Shown piece after piece: positions 17,955-26,266 of a DNA stretch of 52,436 bases. The DNA comes from Bacteroidota bacterium (lineage in GTDB: Bacteria; Bacteroidota; Bacteroidia; J057; JAJTIE01). The notes below the pieces were generated by a model that was not told the origin of the DNA, did no database searches, and saw only the letters and a program-made list of their open reading frames with translations. The stretch is from positions 1 to 52,436 of the forward strand of contig JAHBTG010000013.1 of assembly GCA_019638695.1 (NCBI GenBank). Direction: 5' to 3'. Positions within the stretch are counted from its first letter, which is position 1. Every line of letters begins with the position of its first letter. The translations under genes were made by a program, and so were the position numbers.

Positions 17955-18047
17955 TTAAAGATATGTGCAGATGTCAGCACATGGCTATATAATTTGTCAT
18001 TTATATATGATTTGTAGAAAAATAATATATAAAAAATAAAGGAATGC

Positions 18048-18078
18048 TTGCACGGATGAAAAATGCGCATTTAATTTG
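18048..18078 (+). promoter_or_regulatory. Possible promoter of the tRNA-like gene
   Basis: TTG at 18048-18050, 21 bases and TAATTTG at 18072-18078. The -7 box is one base short of TAnnTTTG, so this is a variant. A transcript from here would start near 18083 and begin with a 5-bp hairpin (ACCAG at 18083-18087, CTGGT at 18096-18100) before the tRNA-like structure. Confidence 0.35.
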
Positions 18079-18105
18079 TGTCACCAGATTCTTACCTGGT
18101 TTTCT

Positions 18106-18221
18106 TGCAGGGTGGCGAAAGTTGGCAGACGCGCCCGCTCGTCTAGCGGGTGGGGAGTGTGCGGCAGTATGGGAATACAGAAGCAGGCTACCTGTTGGAG
18201 GTTCGAATCCTCCCCCTGCAG
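18106..18221 (+). tRNA. Class-II tRNA-like gene with unresolved anticodon and oversized variable region
   Basis: A perfect 7-bp acceptor stem (TGCAGGG 18106-18112 with CCCTGCA 18214-18220), U8, a leucine/serine-style D arm (GGCGAAAGTTGGCAGACGC) and a perfect 5-bp T arm with loop TTCGAAT (18197-18213) leave no doubt that the ends are tRNA-shaped. Position 73 is G and CCA is not encoded. The anticodon arm is odd: the best stem CCCGC/GCGGG (18134-18138/18146-18150) gives the loop TCGTCTA, which would mean anticodon GUC with C33 and U37, both very unusual. Between this stem and the T arm are 46 bases with two further hairpins (GTAT-GGGA-ATAC at 18167-18178, and GCAGG-CTA-CCTGT at 18183-18195), more than twice a normal class-II variable arm. 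It may be a damaged leucine/serine tRNA, one with an insertion, or a non-decoding tRNA. Confidence 0.55.
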
Positions 18222-18323
18222 CATCTCTTTTTTGGGAGATAATAGCGGAAGTGGGCAGTTCTATGAAAGTAGGGCTGCCTTTTTTGTCTTTACGGCGCCT
18301 GGATAATGGTGTATTTTGCAGCT

Positions 18324-19682
18324 ATGTCTAAAAAAGTGCGCACCGCTTATGTATGCAACGCCTGCGGGCAGGACCACGCCAAGTGGCAGGGCCAGTGCAG
18401 CAGTTGCGGGGAATGGAATACCCTGAGCGAGGTGCGGCTCGAAAGCAATTCTGTGGCTGCCAGCCGAAGCCTGCCGGGCACCCAGCAGGCAACCCCCCAG
18501 TTGCTCAGCAGCCTGGAAGGGCAGGAAGTCTCTCGCCTGCGGCTTCCCGGCAAAGAATTGAACCGGGTGTTGGGAGGGGGCATTCCTGCCGGTGCCTTGG
18601 TGCTGATAGGAGGAGAGCCCGGCATAGGAAAAAGTACCTTATTGCTGCAAACCGCCCTGCGCATGCTGGGTAGCCGGGTGCTATACGTTTCCGGCGAAGA
18701 AAGCAGCCAGCAGGTAAAACTGCGGGCAGACCGCCTGCCAGGAGACAACCCGGACCTATATCTTCTCCCTGAAACAGATGTGGAAGCCATTTTGACCGCC
18801 TGCCAGCAGTTACACCCTGCATTGGTCATTGTAGACTCCATCCAGACACTCTACAGCGGAGCGCTGGAGAGTGCTCCGGGCACCGTGGGACAGGTGCGGG
18901 AGTGTGCCACCCGCTTGTTGCGTTATGCCAAGGAAACGGGGGTGCCTGTGCTGCTGGTGGGGCATATCACCAAAGAAGGGTCGCTGGCCGGCCCCAAGGT
19001 GCTGGAGCATATGGTGGATGCCGTCATCGAATTTGAAGGAGAGCGGCATTACCAGTACCGGGTCATTCGTTCCGTGAAGAACCGCTTTGGCCCCACGCCC
19101 GAACTGGGTTTTTATGAGATGCAGCATACCGGGCTCAAGGAAGTGGCCAACCCCTCGGCCTTGTTTCTCAGCAGCAGTGAATCTGCCGCCGCCGGCGTGG
19201 CGGTGGCGGCTACGCTGCAAGGCCAGCGCCCCCTTTTGGTAGAATGCCAGGCATTGGTGGCAGATGCCGCCTATGGCACTCCCCAGCGCAGTGCCAACGG
19301 CATAGATATGCGCCGTCTTTCCTTGCTGCTGGCCGTACTGGAGAAGAAATGCAACCTGCGCATGGGCAGTAAGGACGTGTTTGTGAACCTGGCCGGTGGA
19401 TTGCGGCTGGATGACCCCGGTATGGACCTGGCCATTGTGGCAGCGCTGCTCTCTGCCTATTTTGATACGCCATTGCCTCCTCACGCCCTTTTTGTGGCAG
19501 AACTGAGCCTCACCGGGGCATTGCGGTTGCCGGTCCGCCTGGAGCATCGCCTTACAGAGGGGCAGCGTATGGGATTTATCCGGGGTTTTGGTGCACAAGC
19601 CTCCGGGCAGGCCTTGCCGGAGGGTCTTACCTATCACGGACTGGCACATGTGGCCGAGTTATTGCCCACATTGTTTGGCTAA
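18324..19682 (+). CDS. radA: DNA repair protein RadA
   Basis: The 452-residue product helps process recombination intermediates as a RecA-related branch-migration ATPase. It has the N-terminal C4 zinc finger (C11-x2-C14...C25-x2-C28), Walker A GGEPGIGKST, Walker B-like ALVIVDSIQTLY, the RadA-specific KNRFGPT motif, and the C-terminal Lon-like domain (MRRLSLLLAVLEKKCNLRMG, DVFVNLAGGLRLDDPGMDLAI). The start at ATG 18324 fits; an upstream in-frame start at 18306 adds six residues before the usual SKKVRTAYVC beginning. TATTTTG at 18312-18318, a one-base-short -7 box, lies five bases before the ATG. Confidence 0.97.
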   Translation: MSKKVRTAYVCNACGQDHAKWQGQCSSCGEWNTLSEVRLESNSVAASRSLPGTQQATPQLLSSLEGQEVSRLRLPGKELNRVLGGGIPAGALVLIGGEPGIGKSTLLLQTALRMLGSRVLYVSGEESSQQVKLRADRLPGDNPDLYLLPETDVEAILTACQQLHPALVIVDSIQTLYSGALESAPGTVGQVRECATRLLRYAKETGVPVLLVGHITKEGSLAGPKVLEHMVDAVIEFEGERHYQYRVIRSVKNRFGPTPELGFYEMQHTGLKEVANPSALFLSSSESAAAGVAVAATLQGQRPLLVECQALVADAAYGTPQRSANGIDMRRLSLLLAVLEKKCNLRMGSKDVFVNLAGGLRLDDPGMDLAIVAALLSAYFDTPLPPHALFVAELSLTGALRLPVRLEHRLTEGQRMGFIRGFGAQASGQALPEGLTYHGLAHVAELLPTLFG

Positions 19683-19763
19683 ATACTTAAGAGATGTCAG
19701 CCATTATGGAAAATATTTAGGCTATTTTTCCCCATAGTGCCCCTGAAAATGCGTTGCAGGCAC

Positions 19764-19771
19764 TATTTTTG
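19764..19771 (+). promoter_or_regulatory. -7 box upstream of the nuclease-helicase
   Basis: TATTTTTG is an exact TAnnTTTG box, about 44 bases before the ATG at 19815. No -33 TTG at the right spacing was found. Its place downstream of an alternative start at 19737 supports 19815. Confidence 0.4.
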
Positions 19772-19814
19772 CGCATACTACTCAAACAGAACCTGCTTTA
19801 TCCCGGATTACTCC

Positions 19815-22800
19815 ATGAAGTCTATTGCTGCGGAATCGGCTACCTATCTCTACAAGCGTATAGTGGAGCTGCACCGCAAGCCCGGTTTGTCCTATAAGGA
19901 GAAGATCCCCAAGCTCAGAACATTGCTGGAGAAGCTGTTTAAGGAGCTGACGGCAGATGAGGAAACCCTGTTCCCGGATTTGCGCAGCCGCATGGTCTTC
20001 ATTCAGAACCAGTATGACGTGCCCGCAGACTTCTGCCGGCAGATACATGGATTGCGAAGCTATGCCAACCGTGTGGTGCATGAAGACCATACCCAGCCCG
20101 GAGACCGGGAGTACCTGGCCAGTTTGTACTGGATGACCGAATGCGTGCGCGTATTTTCTGCACAGCCGGTGCCGGCAGAGCTGGCGCAGCTGCTGAGCGG
20201 GTATACGACACTGGAGCTGGCGCCCGAGCGGGAACAGACCAAAGAGAAGATCCCTTACCTGCAGGCCACGGTGCTGGATATCGGGGAAGTGAAGCGCGGC
20301 CCCAACTCCCGGCAGGCACATTGCAGCCTGCGCTGTGATAGCCAGGAATATGGGTTGGTAACCATAGTGCTGAGGGACCTGGACAAAGATTGCTTTGGCG
20401 CAGATATCAGCCAGCTGGGGAGCCAGCTGTGGAAGTATGCCGTCATAGATGTCTATAACCTCACCCGGGCTAAGAATGATCCGGATGTGTTGCTGACCAC
20501 CAATGAATCCCTGGTGGTCATGCAGCCCGATTACCTGGTGCAGGCCACCGATATCGCCCGCTGCTTTCTGCATGATGCCCGAAATCCTCAGCTGGATCTT
20601 ATCCACCGCTTCATAGATAGCGAGCCCTCCACCCAACTGATACAGGGGGCCTTGGTCAATTATTTGCTGGATGTGTTCATCCAGGACCCGGAACAGGATT
20701 TTGATACCGTTTTTATGCATGCCCTGCATCAGCAGGCTTTGGATATTATCTGCCTGCTCAATAGCAAGAATGCCCTGGCTCCAGAGATGGTGGCCAACTT
20801 CCGGCAGGATGTGGCGGACCATGTGCCGCAGCTGCGCCACTTTGCCCGCCAGGTGCAAGGGCAGATTGCCTTCATAGAACCTACTTATAACTCTATCAGG
20901 TATGGATTACAAGGCCGCCTGGATGTTATGCTCCAGGACCCGGAACGACCTGAGAAAAAAGACATTGTGGAACTCAAGGGAGGGCGCTCTGCCTCCCTGC
21001 AGCATAAGAACGGGGTGAAGAGCGATCATGCCGCCCAGACTCATTGCTATCATTTGCTCCTGAAAAGCACCTTCCCCAATCGCATAGGGAATAATGCCAT
21101 TCTCTATAGCGGCACGCCTGAAGGGCAGCCTGCCCGCCGCAATGTGCCCTGCGGGTTACAGGACGTACTGGGCGTTATGATGATTCGTAACCAGCTGGTA
21201 AGTTATGATCACAAGATGGCCGCCGGAGATTTCAGCATGCTCCGGGATTTGCTGAATGGCAGGGTGGGCACTATGCCTAACTGGAAGCTCACCTCGGTAG
21301 ATTTTTTTGTCAATATCCTCAAGAATGCTTCTCCGCTGGAGCAGGCGTATTTTAAAGAATATGCAGCTTTTATCACCCGGGAGAAGATCATTGCCAAAAC
21401 CGGCAGCGACCTGGATGAGGTGGACAACGGGTATGCAGCACTCTGGCAAAACAGCCTCGAAGAAAAGCTGGACAATTATGCCATTCTCTATAAGCTGGAG
21501 ATAGATGCCGAGGGAAGTGATTTTGGCCAGGGATATCTGCGGTTGCTCCGGCGGCAGGAACTGAGCCGCCGTATTGCCAATTTCCGGCAGGGAGATATTG
21601 CCATTCTCTACCCCGTGGAACCCGATGGCAGCCTGAAACCCCTGAGCCACCAGCTGCTTAAATGCTCCATCAAGCAATCGGGCTCAGATGCCCTGGTCAT
21701 CAGCCTGCGCAACAAGCAAGTGCAGGACGCTTACTTTGCGCAGCATCCCTACTGGGTGCTGGAGCATGATTACCTGGAGAGTGGGGTCAACAGCCTGTAT
21801 CAGTCTCTCTTTCATTTCCTGCAAAACACGGAGCGGCGTAAACGGCAGGTGCTGCTGGGGCTGGAACCGCCCCAGTTTGATCCCAGTCCGGGCGTGGTAG
21901 ACGACCGCCTGGATGCGCGCCAGCTTGCCGTGCTTAACCAGGCCCTTTCGGCCAAAGACTATTTCCTGCTGCAAGGTCCTCCCGGCACCGGTAAAACCAG
22001 CATCCTGCTGCGCAATCTCGTCCGGCATTTGCATGCCGACCCGCAGGAGAGCCTTATTCTGCTGGCGTTTACCAACCGGGCCGTAGACGAGATCTGTGTG
22101 CAGATGCAGCACGAGGGCATAGATTACCTGCGGTTAGGGTTTGCAGACCCGGAGCAGTTTACCGTGCTTTCCCGCGTGCTGCGTGATAATACCCTGGAGC
22201 AAACGGCGGCTTACCTGGCGAACGTACGAGTGGTGGTTTCTACTGTCAGCAGTTTCCTGTCTTCCTTTAATAAGCTCCGTTTCAGGCGGTTTACTACTGC
22301 CATCATAGACGAAGCGTCCCAACTGCTGGATCCGCATCTGGCGGGCATCTGCATAGGTGTCAACCGGTTCATTATGATAGGGGATGAGAAGCAGTTGCCG
22401 GCTGTGGTGACCCAGAATCCCAGCAAAACGCAGGTGCAAAACCCTGCTTTGCGTGCCCAGGGGATTACGGACCTGCGGGTGTCTATGTTTGAGCGGTTGC
22501 TCAGCCAGTGCCGCCGGCAGGGCTGGCACCAGGCCAACGGCATGCTGGCCACGCAGGGGCGCATGCACCAGCGCATCGCCGATTTTCCCAGCCGCCTGTA
22601 TTACCAGGGAGAACTACTGCCCGCCACTCCCCGGCAGCATGAGCAGGCCTCGCTCTTTCTCCCCACAGGAGAGTGCGCCTTGTTTGACCAGTTATGCCGG
22701 GAACGGCTGGCATTTGTGGCCACTGAACCCGAGCCCTATGCCAAGACACATCTTCAGGAGGCCGTTACCGTGGCTCGTCTCGTCAGGCTGGCCGCTGTGC

Positions 22801-23189
22801 AGCTGGGAGACCGGTTCAATGAATACAGCATAGGGGTGATTACCCCCTACAGGGCCCAGATAGCTGAGATCTTTCACCTGTTGCCGCCAGCCTTGCAGGC
22901 ACTGGTAACTATAGATACGGTAGAACGCTTTCAGGGCAGCCAAAGGGATCTTATCATTGTGAGCATGAGCGTCAACCACTCGGCTCAGTTGCGCAACCTG
23001 CAGGCACCCACGCTGGACAGCACGGTAGACCGCAAGCTGAATGTGACCCTTACGCGCGCGCGCTCCCACCTGTGGCTGCTGGGCTGCGAACAGGTACTTA
23101 GCCAGAACTTCCATTACAACCAGTTTATCTCCTATACTAAAGATGAAGGTATCTATCACCGGTTGAATGATGTGCTGGGGAGCTTCTGA
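19815..23189 (+). CDS. Dna2-like fused nuclease / superfamily-1 helicase
   Basis: The product is about 1124 residues. The N-terminal helical region has the L-R-x-x-x-N-x-x-x-H pattern (IHGLRSYANRVVHED, about residues 75-90), similar to DUF4145-like domains. A PD-(D/E)xK nuclease follows: GRLDVML (about 366), IVELKGG (about 386) and the RecB-type Q-x-x-x-Y (QTHCYHLL). The C-terminal half is an SF1B helicase: GPPGTGKTS (about 721), IIDEASQ (about 832), GDEKQLPAV (about 856), ERFQGSQRDLIIVSMS (about 1037) and NVTLTRAR. Order and motifs match Dna2-like nuclease-helicases, which act on flaps or DNA ends; whether it serves repair or defence is not shown. The four-cysteine iron-sulfur signature of Cas4/Dna2 nucleases was not recognised. 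Start 19815 was chosen because the 26 extra residues from 19737 look non-coding. Confidence 0.82.
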   Translation: MKSIAAESATYLYKRIVELHRKPGLSYKEKIPKLRTLLEKLFKELTADEETLFPDLRSRMVFIQNQYDVPADFCRQIHGLRSYANRVVHEDHTQPGDREYLASLYWMTECVRVFSAQPVPAELAQLLSGYTTLELAPEREQTKEKIPYLQATVLDIGEVKRGPNSRQAHCSLRCDSQEYGLVTIVLRDLDKDCFGADISQLGSQLWKYAVIDVYNLTRAKNDPDVLLTTNESLVVMQPDYLVQATDIARCFLHDARNPQLDLIHRFIDSEPSTQLIQGALVNYLLDVFIQDPEQDFDTVFMHALHQQALDIICLLNSKNALAPEMVANFRQDVADHVPQLRHFARQVQGQIAFIEPTYNSIRYGLQGRLDVMLQDPERPEKKDIVELKGGRSASLQHKNGVKSDHAAQTHCYHLLLKSTFPNRIGNNAILYSGTPEGQPARRNVPCGLQDVLGVMMIRNQLVSYDHKMAAGDFSMLRDLLNGRVGTMPNWKLTSVDFFVNILKNASPLEQAYFKEYAAFITREKIIAKTGSDLDEVDNGYAALWQNSLEEKLDNYAILYKLEIDAEGSDFGQGYLRLLRRQELSRRIANFRQGDIAILYPVEPDGSLKPLSHQLLKCSIKQSGSDALVISLRNKQVQDAYFAQHPYWVLEHDYLESGVNSLYQSLFHFLQNTERRKRQVLLGLEPPQFDPSPGVVDDRLDARQLAVLNQALSAKDYFLLQGPPGTGKTSILLRNLVRHLHADPQESLILLAFTNRAVDEICVQMQHEGIDYLRLGFADPEQFTVLSRVLRDNTLEQTAAYLANVRVVVSTVSSFLSSFNKLRFRRFTTAIIDEASQLLDPHLAGICIGVNRFIMIGDEKQLPAVVTQNPSKTQVQNPALRAQGITDLRVSMFERLLSQCRRQGWHQANGMLATQGRMHQRIADFPSRLYYQGELLPATPRQHEQASLFLPTGECALFDQLCRERLAFVATEPEPYAKTHLQEAVTVARLVRLAAVQLGDRFNEYSIGVITPYRAQIAEIFHLLPPALQALVTIDTVERFQGSQRDLIIVSMSVNHSAQLRNLQAPTLDSTVDRKLNVTLTRARSHLWLLGCEQVLSQNFHYNQFISYTKDEGIYHRLNDVLGSF

Positions 23190-23215
23190 GCGCAGAATAC
23201 AATTATTGCCGCTTT

Positions 23216-23719
23216 CTACTTGCAATAGACATCCTTGCTGTCTATCGCCATTTCATTGCCCAGCTCGGCGGCCTTACCCAGGTCTTCACACCCGGCGTGG
23301 CGTTCATTGAGTTCTATGCGGGTGAGCCCCCGGTAATACCATATTTCTGCATGACCGGGTTTTACGACCACCGCCTGGTTAAAATCTGACAGTGCGGCTA
23401 TATATTGTCCCATGCTCTTGAGCACCTTGCCGCGCAACAAAAGGGCTTCGGCATTCTTGTTGTCCAGCTGAATGGCACGATTGGCGCTTTGCAGGGCCAG
23501 GTCTTTGCGAGACAGCTTCAGATGAGCCTGGGCTTGCAGCAGATACACTTCCGGCTGGTTAGGTTGCAGGCTGTCTATCCTGTGCAGCAAAGCCAGCACG
23601 CGCGGATAATCCCGCTGCTGAAACGCCTGGCGTGCCAGCGCCAGTTCCTGCACTGCACCCAACTGACCCCAAGCGGTGCCGCCCAGCAAGAAGAGCAACA
23701 CAATAAGCCTATGCATCAT
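23216..23719 (-). CDS. Secreted TPR-repeat protein
   Basis: The product is 167 residues starting at ATG 23719 (or 23716). A signal peptide (MHRLIVLLFLLGGTAWGQ) is followed by tetratricopeptide repeats: PEVYLLQAQAHLKLSRKDLALQSANRAIQLD, AEALLLRGKVLKSMGQYIAALSDFNQAVVVKP and AEIWYYRGLTRIELN, with the A-x-x-x-Y-x-x-A-x-x-x-F spacing. It ends with an AGCEDLGKAAELG segment, as in periplasmic TPR lipoproteins, and a terminal Cys-Lys. It is probably a periplasmic protein-protein adaptor. It is convergent with the nuclease-helicase and divergent from the exopolyphosphatase gene. Confidence 0.75.
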   Translation of the reverse strand: MMHRLIVLLFLLGGTAWGQLGAVQELALARQAFQQRDYPRVLALLHRIDSLQPNQPEVYLLQAQAHLKLSRKDLALQSANRAIQLDNKNAEALLLRGKVLKSMGQYIAALSDFNQAVVVKPGHAEIWYYRGLTRIELNERHAGCEDLGKAAELGNEMAIDSKDVYCK

Positions 23720-23782
23720 AGAGCGAATATAATAACCTGATTTATACCGCATAAAAAAATCATGCCAAAGCCCCTGATTTCG

Positions 23783-23790
23783 TATTTTTG
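23783..23790 (+). promoter_or_regulatory. -7 box of the exopolyphosphatase operon
   Basis: TATTTTTG is an exact TAnnTTTG box. It predicts a leader of about 14 bases before ATG 23808. No clear -33 TTG. Confidence 0.5.
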
Positions 23791-23807
23791 CCCTAATCTT
23801 CTCCTGC

Positions 23808-25370
23808 ATGCCGACGGAAAATATTGCCATCATAGACCTGGGTACCAATACCTTCCACCTGATGGTAATTGCTGTGGAAGGCCGCAGCTATCGCATCCTG
23901 GACAAATATAAAGAACCCGTAAAGCTGGGACAGGGAGGCATTACCCAGGGCATTATTGGCCCGGAAGCTTACAAGCGCGGGATCAAAGCGCTGCAGAAAT
24001 TCCGCAAGATATTGGACACCCGCCGTGTCACACACATCATGGCGTTTGCTACCAGTGCCGTCCGCGGGGCTGCCAATGCCCAGCAGTTTATTGATGAGGC
24101 GCTGAGTGCCAGCGGTATTGCCATTAAAATCATCAATGGCTATGAAGAAGCGGTGCTTATCTACGAAGGCGCCAAGAACGGTATACAGCTTCCCGGGCAG
24201 GAGAATGTGCTGTTTGTGGATATTGGCGGTGGCTCGGTAGAGTTTATCGTAGGAGACCGTAAGCACCCCAAGCTTATCCGCAGCCTCAATATAGGAGGTT
24301 CCCGTTTGCTGGAGCTGCTGCGCCCGCATGACCCCATGACGCCGGAGGATATTGCCCGCGCCCAGGCCTATATTGCAGACCAGCTGGAGCCCTTACTCAT
24401 GGAGATCCAGCATTTTGCCATCCGGCGCATTGTGGGCAGTTCCGGCTCGTTTGAAACGCTGGGCACACTGGTAGCTGCCGCTGAGGGCAAGACGCTTACG
24501 GCAGATATGGTCAATGCCTACCAGTTTGGTACAGAGGCCTTTCAACAGGTATATACCCAGCTCATACCCACCTCTGCCAAAGAAAGGAAGGCCATGCCCG
24601 GCATGGATGCCTCGCGGGTGGAGATGATCAATATGGGCTGCATCCTGGTCAAGTACCTGGTAGATCACCTGAAGATACAGTCCATCCTGGTGTCCTCTTT
24701 TGCGCTCAAGGAGGGTATCCTGTTCACCTGGATGAGTGAAAAGCATGCGGCCAACGCGCATTCCACCTTGGAGATCAATGTGCGGGAGCGGGCCATTGTT
24801 GCCCTGGCAGAGAAATACCAGTATGATGCCCCGCATGCACGGCAGGTAAGTGCCCTGGCCCTCAGCTTGTTTGACCAACTGGCGGGCCTGCACCATATGG
24901 GTGCTGATGAACGGGAACTTCTGCACTATGCCGCTGTGCTTCATGATATCGGGCACTTTGTAGACCGTAGCGGGCACCACAAGCACGGACAATACCTGGT
25001 GATGAATAGTAGATTGCCGGGCTTCAATTCTGACGAGCTGATGCTATTGGGTAACCTGATCCGTTACCACCGCAAAAGTCTTCCCAGTTTTGAACATATG
25101 CACTATAATTCCCTGTACAAGGAAGATAAACACAAGGTGATGGTGCTGGGGGGCCTTCTGCGGCTGGCTGTGAACCTGGACAAAGCGCACCGGGCTCTGG
25201 TCACTCGCCTGGAGGTTGCGGTAAAGCCGCGCGCTATAGATGTTTTGATCAAAGCCACGGATGAGATTGATATAGAACTGGCCGCTGCCCGGGAGTCTAC
25301 GGCTATGCTGGAGCAGGCTTTTGAACGCAAAATGACCCTTCGGTGCCAGGTGCAGCAACCGGTAAGTTAG
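23808..25370 (+). CDS. ppx: Exopolyphosphatase (Ppx/GppA family) with C-terminal HD domain
   Basis: The 520-residue product removes terminal phosphate from polyphosphate, or from pppGpp in related enzymes. The actin-like ATPase fold is clear: phosphate-1 loop IIDLGTNTFHLMV, VRGAANAQQF, the GYEEAVLIYEGAKNG segment and phosphate-2 loop FVDIGGGSVEF. The C-terminal region (about 320-510) is an HD-type domain with HYAAVLHDIGHFV and HHKHGQYL. Bacteroidota often combine both. Polyphosphatase and pppGpp phosphatase cannot be separated by sequence alone. It is probably co-transcribed with the binding-protein gene that starts two bases after its stop. Confidence 0.9.
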   Translation: MPTENIAIIDLGTNTFHLMVIAVEGRSYRILDKYKEPVKLGQGGITQGIIGPEAYKRGIKALQKFRKILDTRRVTHIMAFATSAVRGAANAQQFIDEALSASGIAIKIINGYEEAVLIYEGAKNGIQLPGQENVLFVDIGGGSVEFIVGDRKHPKLIRSLNIGGSRLLELLRPHDPMTPEDIARAQAYIADQLEPLLMEIQHFAIRRIVGSSGSFETLGTLVAAAEGKTLTADMVNAYQFGTEAFQQVYTQLIPTSAKERKAMPGMDASRVEMINMGCILVKYLVDHLKIQSILVSSFALKEGILFTWMSEKHAANAHSTLEINVRERAIVALAEKYQYDAPHARQVSALALSLFDQLAGLHHMGADERELLHYAAVLHDIGHFVDRSGHHKHGQYLVMNSRLPGFNSDELMLLGNLIRYHRKSLPSFEHMHYNSLYKEDKHKVMVLGGLLRLAVNLDKAHRALVTRLEVAVKPRAIDVLIKATDEIDIELAAARESTAMLEQAFERKMTLRCQVQQPVS

Positions 25371-25372
25371 TT

Positions 25373-26251
25373 ATGCGTGTGCGGTATTTCCTGTTATATG
25401 TACTGTTGTGCTGCACTGCCTGCGAGCCGTTGCTGAAGCCCGCGCCTGTTTCATCTGCTTTGCGTAAGCAAATGCCCCGTGCCATCGTATTAGGACTGCC
25501 CTGGGTAGCATTGGCTCAGGCCATGGGCGCTTCTTGCCAGCTGGCGGGGGTGGATTATAGCAGCCATCAGCTTCCTGGTGTGGCAAAGTTGCCTGGCGTG
25601 GGTTTCCTGCGCAGTCTGCTGGTCAATGAAATGACCGCACTCCAACCGGATATTGTCATCATGAGCGCAGAAGCCGGTCCCCGTCCGCAACTGATGCGCC
25701 TGCACTACCAGGGGATTGGCCTGAAACAACTGCGCCGCCCGGCAGTGCGCGAAGAGTTCTTCGAGGAGATCCTGGCGCTGGGAATTGCCCTGGGCCGGCG
25801 CCACCAGGCCGATTCCCTGCGGACGCTATTGGCCGGCCAGTTTGCAGCGGTAGATAGCTTGGTGGCCCGCAGCGCTATTCGTCCGCAGGTGCTGGTCATA
25901 CACGGTGCTTCGGGAGATGCCCTGTTACTGCACGGCCGGGGCGCACCCGTAGAGTTCCTGCTTGCCCAGGTGGGGGCGTTCAATGCCGCTCCGCATACGG
26001 GCATGCAAATCATTGGTCCCAAGGACCCTCTGCCCGATGCCGCTTTTCTCCTGGTAGAAGACAGCACCCTGGTGCAACTGGGAGGCGTGGAGGCGCTTAA
26101 GCAACACAAGCGGTTGCGTAGCCTGCGTGCCGTGCAACAGGGTAAGGTGCTGGGTATCCCGGCTACATACCTATACGGGCCCGGGCCGCAGGCAGGACAC
26201 TTCTGCCTGCGCTTTGCCGGCAAGCTGCATGGGCTACCCCTGGCGCCCTAG
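25373..26251 (+). CDS. Periplasmic-binding-protein lipoprotein, hemin/cobalamin type (HmuT/BtuF-like)
   Basis: The product is 292 residues. It starts MRVRYFLLYVLLCCTAC, a short SpII-like signal with a Cys at 17. The fold of class-III substrate-binding proteins is shown by PRAIVLGLPWVALAQAMG, the GVDYSSHQLPGVAKLPGVGFLRSLLVNEMTALQPDIVIMSAEAGP segment (the usual G-Y-x-R-x-L-x-x-E-x-I-x-x-L-x-P-D-x-V pattern), and the second lobe ending LRSLRAVQQGKVLGI. The pattern is closest to heme-binding HmuT. No permease or ATPase gene is adjacent, so transport partners must be elsewhere. Its ATG follows the exopolyphosphatase stop by two bases. Confidence 0.7.
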   Translation: MRVRYFLLYVLLCCTACEPLLKPAPVSSALRKQMPRAIVLGLPWVALAQAMGASCQLAGVDYSSHQLPGVAKLPGVGFLRSLLVNEMTALQPDIVIMSAEAGPRPQLMRLHYQGIGLKQLRRPAVREEFFEEILALGIALGRRHQADSLRTLLAGQFAAVDSLVARSAIRPQVLVIHGASGDALLLHGRGAPVEFLLAQVGAFNAAPHTGMQIIGPKDPLPDAAFLLVEDSTLVQLGGVEALKQHKRLRSLRAVQQGKVLGIPATYLYGPGPQAGHFCLRFAGKLHGLPLAP

Positions 26252-26266
26252 TCCTCTCTGTGCCGG

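Noticed and set aside
18083-18105. Hairpin ACCAG/CTGGT followed by T-rich sequence just before the tRNA-like gene, like a terminator
   Set aside because: The stem is only 5 bp with an 8-base loop and the T tract is interrupted. Better explained as leader sequence of the tRNA-like transcript.
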